The notes beneath the pieces are model-generated. The model was not told the DNA's origin, ran no database searches, and saw only the letters and a list, made by a program, of their open reading frames with translations. Below, piece by piece: positions 7,787 to 13,110 of a stretch of 21,145 nucleotides of DNA (position 1 is its first letter; every line of letters begins with the position of its first letter). A program made the position numbers and the translations under genes. The stretch is from CAZFUY01 sp964522445 (GTDB taxonomy: Bacteria > Pseudomonadota > Gammaproteobacteria > SZUA-229). Where the stretch lies: positions 1-21,145 of the forward strand of contig CAZFUY010000051.1 of the NCBI GenBank assembly GCA_964522445.1. Direction: 5' to 3'.

Positions 7787-8383
7787 TTAAGCAGTGGTTT
7801 CCTGGCGATCAATTAACTCATTTCGTAAATTATCCAGCTTTATTTTATAGTCTTCAATATCCCCATAAGCAATAAAATCACGATAACGAGAATGAGTAGA
7901 TTTTAAGCACCTCGCATGTTTAATTGGGCACCAGTATTGCTCAGACCGAGCCGCCACTTCCTGCGCAAATGCAATAAAACCATTCGCATAACTACAGTAC
8001 ACACAATTAAAACGCTCTATAAAATTCAGGTATTTCAGGTGATGCCTGTCAAAAACAATATAATCTGAACGCTTAACTTTAGGTAATCCATACACAGGAA
8101 AGCAGATCATTTGGTAAAACCAGATAAAAATATCAAAGATAACCACAGGAACAATTAAACCATAAACAACAGGCGCAACAACAAGCCCTAAAAATGAACA
8201 TTCAGAGAAATATGTTTTTAAGCGTTTAGCCAGCGCCTTATGATGACTGGCTATTTCATTTTCAAATGAAACACGCCCTCTCTTAATTTGATAACCGAAC
8301 TGCTCAGCATCATGACTAATTTCATCAGCAATACGCTCTTCCAGTTCACGAACCTCTTCAAGTAAATCATGCAACCGTGACAT
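7787..8383 (-). CDS. Conserved membrane protein with CxxC...CxxxH motif
   Basis: A 198-residue protein. Residues about 1-60 are charged and probably helical or coiled (LLEEVRELEERIADEIS). Residues about 62-98 are strongly hydrophobic and would span the membrane once or twice. The soluble C-terminal part contains NCVYCSYANG (Cys127, Cys130) and YWCPIKHARC (Cys152, His156, Cys159), a plausible metal site. The sequence FNCVYCSYANG...QYWCPIKHAR is, to my knowledge, a conserved hypothetical family without a known function. A strong GGAGGA ribosome site lies 9-10 nt before the ATG. It is a single leftward gene between two repeat elements. The gene call is firm; the role is unknown. Confidence 0.85.
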   Translation of the reverse strand: MSRLHDLLEEVRELEERIADEISHDAEQFGYQIKRGRVSFENEIASHHKALAKRLKTYFSECSFLGLVVAPVVYGLIVPVVIFDIFIWFYQMICFPVYGLPKVKRSDYIVFDRHHLKYLNFIERFNCVYCSYANGFIAFAQEVAARSEQYWCPIKHARCLKSTHSRYRDFIAYGDIEDYKIKLDNLRNELIDRQETTA

Positions 8384-8427
8384 ATTCTATATTCCTCCAG
8401 GCTAAATATTCTTATGATGAATTATTA

Positions 8428-8587
8428 GAGACCTTTGCACGAGAGAAAATTATTTTAATAGTTACCCATTTCATCGTCATTCCTGCATGTTTCTAGCAGG
8501 AATCTCGCATATTTACTGGCTTTAGGCCACTAGATCCCGGCTTAAAAGCATACCGGGATGACGGGATTTGTTTCGTGCAAAGGTCTC
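8428..8587. mobile_element. Intact MITE with 15-bp terminal repeats and 5-bp TSD
   Basis: A 160-bp non-coding element beginning GAGACCTTTGCACGA and ending with the exact reverse complement TCGTGCAAAGGTCTC. It is flanked on both sides by TATTA (8423-8427 and 8588-8592), a clear 5-bp target-site duplication. Inside are hairpins such as ATTCCTGC/GCAGGAAT and CCCGG/CCGGG, and the CGTCAT...ATGACG pairing found in many proteobacterial repeats. No transposase is present, so it would be moved in trans by an IS with matching ends. Confidence 0.88.
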
Positions 8588-8607
8588 TATTAAAAAGCCA
8601 AACAATT

Positions 8608-8868
8608 TTATACTGATATTGCACTCTTAATCAGCTTCTCCTTTTCTGATTTAGTTAATTTTCTGAGTTTATGTTCTTTTTTAGATGCATCTGATCTCGA
8701 CTCTGCATTTTTCTGATAAACAAGTTCAACAGGTCTTCTGGCTTTTGTATATTTTGCACCTAATTTATTGCTATTATTATGTTCATTAACTCGCCGAGTT
8801 ACATCTTTGGCAATTCCTGTGTACAAACTATGATCACTACAGCGCACCATATAAACAAACCAGCACAT
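8608..8868 (-). CDS. GIY-YIG endonuclease-superfamily protein (UPF0213 type)
   Basis: An 86-residue single-domain protein. WFVYMVRCSDHSLYTGIAKD contains the GIY-YIG core in its VYM...LYTG form, followed by the conserved Arg of VTRRVNEH and the segment AKYTKARRPVELVYQ with the Glu. This is the short standalone (YhbQ-like) subgroup, whose cellular role is poorly defined. I chose the ATG at 8868; the frame also allows TTG at 8871, one codon earlier. It starts 5 nt after the stop of the upstream gene, so it is the last gene of the leftward cluster beginning with the histidine kinase. Confidence 0.88.
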   Translation of the reverse strand: MCWFVYMVRCSDHSLYTGIAKDVTRRVNEHNNSNKLGAKYTKARRPVELVYQKNAESRSDASKKEHKLRKLTKSEKEKLIKSAISV

Positions 8869-8873
8869 CAATT

Positions 8874-9671
8874 TTAGTTAACCTCTAACGGCGCATTAAT
8901 TGACTTTAATAGCGCTAAATCCTGTTGTCGCTTCTTAATATCAATTACAGCTTTTTTAAAAAATGAACGGAGTGACTTCTTAAGATGGGGCAAAACTTCT
9001 TTATTATTTATATTCTTTAATACACAGAAAATAGCAAAAGCATAGGTCATTTCGGATTGTGATAAATAACCAGAGCGACTTGGAATAGAACCTGCGCAAC
9101 TGCCACATTTATTCCGATTGAATGTATAGGCGCTATTGGAAAATATCAAACCAAATCCCATAAAAACAGCAAGCACTTCAGTTGTATGTGGCCAATACTC
9201 TTCTCCACCAGGAGATGCCAGCTCCGACATTGCCCCTAAATAATGAGATAACATATGAGCATAAGATGCAATTAACGCTTCCGGATTTTTTACCTGATCA
9301 GGGTGATAGGTAATTAATAGTTTATTTTCTTCTGTTACTGATTTAGAAACGATACCTTTTGAACCTCTTAACGCTCCTTCAATCAGCACCTTTGGTGATG
9401 TTTCTGTATTACAGGATGATTGATCCTGTAACTTACATGGCCAGTGCCCTAAACCTGCATATTTTTTAACCTGTTCAAATATAACCTGCGCCATATCATG
9501 TGAATTATTAGCGCTACCAGGAAAAAATTTATTAGTTGGCAAGACCATTATTGTTTCATTAAAAAAAACATCACTGCCAAAATTATTTAGAGCCCAGGCA
9601 TAAGTTTCAAACAACCATTGAATAGAATCTTCTTCTACTAATGGTTTTTCTTTGAGTAATCCAAACAACAT
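8874..9671 (-). CDS. Conserved hypothetical protein, degenerate metallopeptidase-like
   Basis: A 265-residue soluble protein. The centre reads ASYAHMLSHYLGAMSE followed by PGGEEYWPHTTEVLAVFMGFG, which is the layout of a zinc metallopeptidase-like fold: HxxxH (His139, His143), then a T-[DE]-L-xx-xxxGFG segment (Glu165) about 22 residues later. The catalytic Glu of HExxH is Met140 here, so protease activity is doubtful. LVLPTN-type wording (IMVLPTNKFFPGSA) near residue 45 and KCGSCAG near residue 190 are other distinctive segments. I remember similar proteins as uncharacterised. It lies 9 nt downstream of the SprT-like gene and 5 nt upstream of the GIY-YIG gene, in one probable operon. Confidence 0.8.
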   Translation of the reverse strand: MLFGLLKEKPLVEEDSIQWLFETYAWALNNFGSDVFFNETIMVLPTNKFFPGSANNSHDMAQVIFEQVKKYAGLGHWPCKLQDQSSCNTETSPKVLIEGALRGSKGIVSKSVTEENKLLITYHPDQVKNPEALIASYAHMLSHYLGAMSELASPGGEEYWPHTTEVLAVFMGFGLIFSNSAYTFNRNKCGSCAGSIPSRSGYLSQSEMTYAFAIFCVLKNINNKEVLPHLKKSLRSFFKKAVIDIKKRQQDLALLKSINAPLEVN

Positions 9672-9680
9672 AAGCTATAT

Positions 9681-10202
9681 TTAACCTGAAAAAATTATTG
9701 GAGATTTACATTTCCGGCATAAGTAATGAGCATATCCATTCAATACTTTATTATGCCTTGTTGTAGTTAATTTATGAGACATACAATCACAGTGGTAGTC
9801 AAAACGCTGCTGGCGTTTAACAGCAATACCTGTTAAATCATAATCACCCGTAACACGAGGTTCAACTCCTAATGATTGCATAACTGACTTCCATTCTATG
9901 CCATGTGGTTTAATATTTCGAATGCCATAGATAATATCAGTGGCATAATGCGCCACTTCATGGGGAATGGTTGATGCCAGGCTTTCATCAAAGTATTTCG
10001 AAAAGATATAAGGGTTGTAGCGAATTCTTCTTTGTGTATTTCTGACTATATACATACCTGAACAACGACCACTCAAATCAAAGTCTATTGTTACTGGTTT
10101 TATTTTTATTTTATATATTTTATTAACCTGTTGTATGCAACCAGTAGTTTTATCTACAACTTGTTGTTTTTGTAAACAGGTTATTGGTTTTATTAAAGGC
10201 AT
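9681..10202 (-). CDS. sprT: SprT-like zinc metalloprotease-fold protein
   Basis: A 173-residue protein of the SprT family. IPHEVAHYATD gives the HExxH zinc site (His81, Glu82, His85). NIKPHGIEWKSVM supplies the likely third ligand, His100, with the family GxxW. The C-terminal zinc ribbon has YHCDC (138, 140) and YLCRKC (162, 165) around the conserved TTTRHNKVLNG. Length and order match E. coli SprT. Eukaryotic Spartan relatives cut DNA-protein crosslinks; the bacterial role is less clear. It lies 23 nt after the histidine kinase gene and 9 nt before the HMLSH protein. No clear ribosome site was seen at this start. Confidence 0.9.
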   Translation of the reverse strand: MPLIKPITCLQKQQVVDKTTGCIQQVNKIYKIKIKPVTIDFDLSGRCSGMYIVRNTQRRIRYNPYIFSKYFDESLASTIPHEVAHYATDIIYGIRNIKPHGIEWKSVMQSLGVEPRVTGDYDLTGIAVKRQQRFDYHCDCMSHKLTTTRHNKVLNGYAHYLCRKCKSPIIFSG

Positions 10203-10225
10203 ATCACTATATCTGTTAGACTTAA

Positions 10226-12082
10226 TCAGAGTATCCCTAGTGTATTTCTAACCGCTAGACCAATCTGAACACGACTATAAGGTTTAGAAATAAATTCAGA
10301 AACACCTAGTTTTCTAGCCTCTTTTACATCCGCATTTTCAGCAAAACCACTGGCAATAATTGCTTTCTGCTGAAGATTAAACTGAATAATCTGCTGATAT
10401 GTCTCCAGCCCATTCATGCCCGGAGGCATTAACATATCTAGCACTACAATATCTACAGCGTTCTTTTTCAAATATTCAACCGCAGCTTCACCAGAATCAA
10501 CCACAAACACTTTGTAACCCAAAGTAGCCAACATATCAGAAGCCACATCTCTTAGCATTTCCTCGTCGTCAACGACAAGAACAACTTCACCATTACCTTT
10601 CATGTCTTCCAGCAATGACTCTTCCTGCTCAGACTGAAAACAATCTTCAGTAACAGGAAAGCACATACAAAAACAACTACCTGAAAGATCACTTTTAACT
10701 GTAACTGTGCCACCATGATCATGTGCCGTGTTCCACACAATAGCAAGACCAAGACCTGTGCCACTTTTTCCCATCACTTTTCGGGTATAGAATGGTTCGA
10801 ATATGTGTTCTATATCTTTCTGTGAAATACCTTTCCCTGAATCACAGACTTCAAGGACTGAAAGCTTTTTACGATCTTCATCTAGCTCCGGGTCAACTGA
10901 CATTATTGCACTGTAGGTACGAATTAAAATAGTTCCCTTGCCATCAATAGATTCAGCACTATTCGAAACCAGATTCATCAGACTTTTAAATACATGAACA
11001 TGAGAGCATAAAATATTTTGTATATCGTCATCAAATGATGAGCTGATTACAATATCAGGATAATGCAACTTCAATTCAGTTAACTCAGGTGAATCCATAT
11101 ATTCAGCAGCAATATTGTTTAAACTATAGACATTCTTTGAACTTGCAACACCCCTGGCAACTGTTAGCAGGTCTGACACTATTTCAGCAGCACGGTTACC
11201 TGATTTTATAACCGCATTTAATGGTTTACGATGCTCACTATTCTCAGGTAATTTCATTAATATAATTTCTGGATAATTAATAATAGCGGAAAGCATATTA
11301 TTAAGATCATGGGCAACACCACCCGCCATCATACCTATAGCCTCCATTCTCTGCGAGCGCTGTAATTTTTTATTAAGCACATCCTTTTCTTCTTCGGCTT
11401 TAATTCTCTGCCTGACTTCAGCTACAAGATTTTTATGTTCATCATCTAAAAGAGCATTAGCTAAAATAACTTTTTCAAGAGTATTTTTCAGCTGTTCAAC
11501 AACAATTGAAATAGCAATAGACATAATTGAATTAAGAAACATAAAATTAACTGAAAGAATTATCCATCCATTTAGCAAATTTTCCTCAACATTACTCCAG
11601 TTAATAAGCCCACTTTTAACAAAATAAGCTGCCACAATAAACGTAAGCGCATTAATGAGTAATGCAATAACAGCCGCTTTAAGACCCAACAATATGGCCG
11701 CCATAATAGGCACAGAAAAAAACCACATAAGTGAGTAATCAGCATCAATTAAAAATAACATAGAGATGCCAATCAAATAGAGACAGGTAAGAATAAATAA
11801 GGTTTTAAATATAAAAGACAGATTTTTTGAAAAACAGACAAGCAGAATAGAGCCGTAGGCTATGGTATCAATTAAAACAACGGCCCAATAACCACTAACC
11901 GCTGCCATATAAACACTGGGGATATAAGCAAATATGCCAAAGATAGAAAAAATAGAAAAAATAGAGTTTAGTATTTTTTCTCGCCAGTACTTAATATCCC
12001 TTATTTCTTCGGCATAAACAAACAGATCTTTAAAATTAGAGAACAAACCGGCAGGGTGATCCATCTTCTGTTTAGAGTTCAT
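10226..12082 (-). CDS. Hybrid sensor histidine kinase/response regulator
   Basis: A 618-residue inner-membrane protein. Residues about 30-195 contain roughly six hydrophobic helices with no recognised extracellular sensor domain. A coiled linker (about 195-240) leads to HisKA with GGVAHDLNNMLSAI, phospho-acceptor His258. The HATPase domain has an N box (LMNLVSNSAES), DSGKGIS and GKSGTGLGLAIVWN. A C-terminal receiver domain (about 497-618) starts VVLVVDDEEM and has the phospho-acceptor Asp549 in IVVLDMLMPPGMNG, then ASGFAE and the switch Lys of ISKPYS. The HisKA and receiver wording (NNMLSAIINYPEI, LMPPGMNGLETY) resembles kinases common in Desulfobacterota. The signal is unknown. It heads a leftward cluster with the SprT-like, HMLSH and GIY-YIG genes. 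An alternative start is Met7. Confidence 0.93.
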   Translation of the reverse strand: MNSKQKMDHPAGLFSNFKDLFVYAEEIRDIKYWREKILNSIFSIFSIFGIFAYIPSVYMAAVSGYWAVVLIDTIAYGSILLVCFSKNLSFIFKTLFILTCLYLIGISMLFLIDADYSLMWFFSVPIMAAILLGLKAAVIALLINALTFIVAAYFVKSGLINWSNVEENLLNGWIILSVNFMFLNSIMSIAISIVVEQLKNTLEKVILANALLDDEHKNLVAEVRQRIKAEEEKDVLNKKLQRSQRMEAIGMMAGGVAHDLNNMLSAIINYPEIILMKLPENSEHRKPLNAVIKSGNRAAEIVSDLLTVARGVASSKNVYSLNNIAAEYMDSPELTELKLHYPDIVISSSFDDDIQNILCSHVHVFKSLMNLVSNSAESIDGKGTILIRTYSAIMSVDPELDEDRKKLSVLEVCDSGKGISQKDIEHIFEPFYTRKVMGKSGTGLGLAIVWNTAHDHGGTVTVKSDLSGSCFCMCFPVTEDCFQSEQEESLLEDMKGNGEVVLVVDDEEMLRDVASDMLATLGYKVFVVDSGEAAVEYLKKNAVDIVVLDMLMPPGMNGLETYQQIIQFNLQQKAIIASGFAENADVKEARKLGVSEFISKPYSRVQIGLAVRNTLGIL

Positions 12083-12128
12083 TATCTGAGTGTAACATAG
12101 TTAATTCTTCTTTCCTTATGTGAAAAAA

Positions 12129-12257
12129 TCATTTACCTGAACAACATTTTTTCAAATAAATGCCTATCATGACACCTGATATTATCGCTGCTAAAGCCAC
12201 TCCTACAATAAACAATAAAATAGATTTTGATCTTATCTGCGCCTCAGCATCTCTACA
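12129..12257 (-). other. Possible short membrane peptide or gene remnant
   Basis: The gap between the kinase gene and efpL holds an open frame of 42 codons ending in TGA at 12129. It reads as a hydrophobic helix (ILLFIVGVALAAIISG, then VMIGIY) followed by LKKCCSGK. There is no in-frame ATG before the helix; TTG at 12215 is the first common alternative start. The amino-acid composition looks like a real single membrane helix, but the lack of a start leaves a relic or chance frame possible. Nothing else is seen in 12083-12266. Confidence 0.25.
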
Positions 12258-12266
12258 TCAATTCTT

Positions 12267-12830
12267 TTAAACACGAGACATATACTCACCACTATCTGTA
12301 TTAATTTTAATCTTCTCACCCGTTGTTAAATACTCTGGCACCTGCACAATTAAACCTGTAGTCATTGTCGCAGGCTTCGTTCGTGCAGAAGACGATGCAG
12401 CTTTCATTGCTGGCGCACATTCTTCTATTTCTAAAATAACATGAGCCGGCAATTCAATCCCTAATAACTGTTCATCCCCCATGAGTGCATCTATACCTTC
12501 CATGCCTTCAGTTATATAAAGTAATTCATCTTCTATAACAGCATCTTCCAGCGTGTATTGCTCGTATGATTCACTATCCATAAATGTCCAGCCATCTGCT
12601 TCACGGTATAAAGGCTGAATAGCGCGTCTTGAAATATCGACGGGCGTTATATTTTCTTCACCTTTAAAACTATGCTCAAATTTTTGTCGAGTAACAATAT
12701 CGTATCCTGTAACTTTATAAAGCGTATTACCACCTCTTGAGTGAGGGCTTTGTACAAACATTTTCTTTATGACAATGTTTTTTCCATCTACCAGAAAAAC
12801 CGTGCCTTTTTTTAATTCATTTGCTTTCAT
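12267..12830 (-). CDS. efpL: Elongation factor P-like protein EfpL (YeiP)
   Basis: A 187-residue EF-P paralogue with all three domains: the N-terminal KOW-like domain (ANELKKGTVFLVDGK), the middle OB domain (GWTFMDSESYEQYTL) and the C-terminal OB domain with SARTKPATMTTGLIVQVPEYL. The tip loop reads VQSPHSRGGNTLYK with Arg32, matching E. coli EfpL Arg33 in QSPTARGAATLYK rather than the modified Lys of canonical EF-P. EfpL helps ribosomes through proline-rich and some other stalling motifs. An AAAGG ribosome site lies 6-7 nt before the ATG. It ends 184 nt before the kinase gene. Assignment to EfpL rather than EF-P is firm from the tip and overall alignment. Confidence 0.94.
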   Translation of the reverse strand: MKANELKKGTVFLVDGKNIVIKKMFVQSPHSRGGNTLYKVTGYDIVTRQKFEHSFKGEENITPVDISRRAIQPLYREADGWTFMDSESYEQYTLEDAVIEDELLYITEGMEGIDALMGDEQLLGIELPAHVILEIEECAPAMKAASSSARTKPATMTTGLIVQVPEYLTTGEKIKINTDSGEYMSRV

Positions 12831-12929
12831 TTATAACCTTTATTTATTCTGATCTTATATTTGCAGTTTACTTTTTAGGCCATTAGTTAAAACCATGCTC
12901 TTTTAGTGCAGAGCTTTAGTATTTTTATA

Positions 12930-12997
12930 TCATCCCGAGCGCAGTCGAGGGATCTTGATCTTTATGATACCAGATCCCTCGACTGCGCTCGGGATGA
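12930..12997. repeat. Perfect 26-bp inverted repeat (CATCCCGAGCGCAGTCGAGG type)
   Basis: Arms 12930-12955 and 12972-12997 are exact reverse complements with a 16-nt loop. The core CATCCCGAGCGCAGTCGAGG is a repeat type I have seen in many bacterial genomes. It lies in the 280-bp gap between efpL and the end of ppdK, with no other gene visible there. It may terminate or stabilise transcripts; it has no clear T-tract. Confidence 0.9.
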
Positions 12998-13073
12998 CAA
13001 AATACATAGTGCCTCAGTATTATAAAATTATTTTGACACTAGAAAAATAATTTATAACCGTTATTAAAGTAAC

Positions 13074-13094
13074 CTATGGACTTTCAGTCCATAG
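13074..13094. terminator. Hairpin downstream of ppdK
   Basis: CTATGGACT and AGTCCATAG (9-bp arms) enclose a 3-nt loop, starting 16 nt past the ppdK stop in its reading direction. The stem is tight, but the following bases on the minus strand (GGTTACTTTAAT) are only weakly T-rich. This is a possible transcription end rather than a textbook one. Confidence 0.4.
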
Positions 13095-13110
13095 TTGTTG
13101 AGTTTAACAT

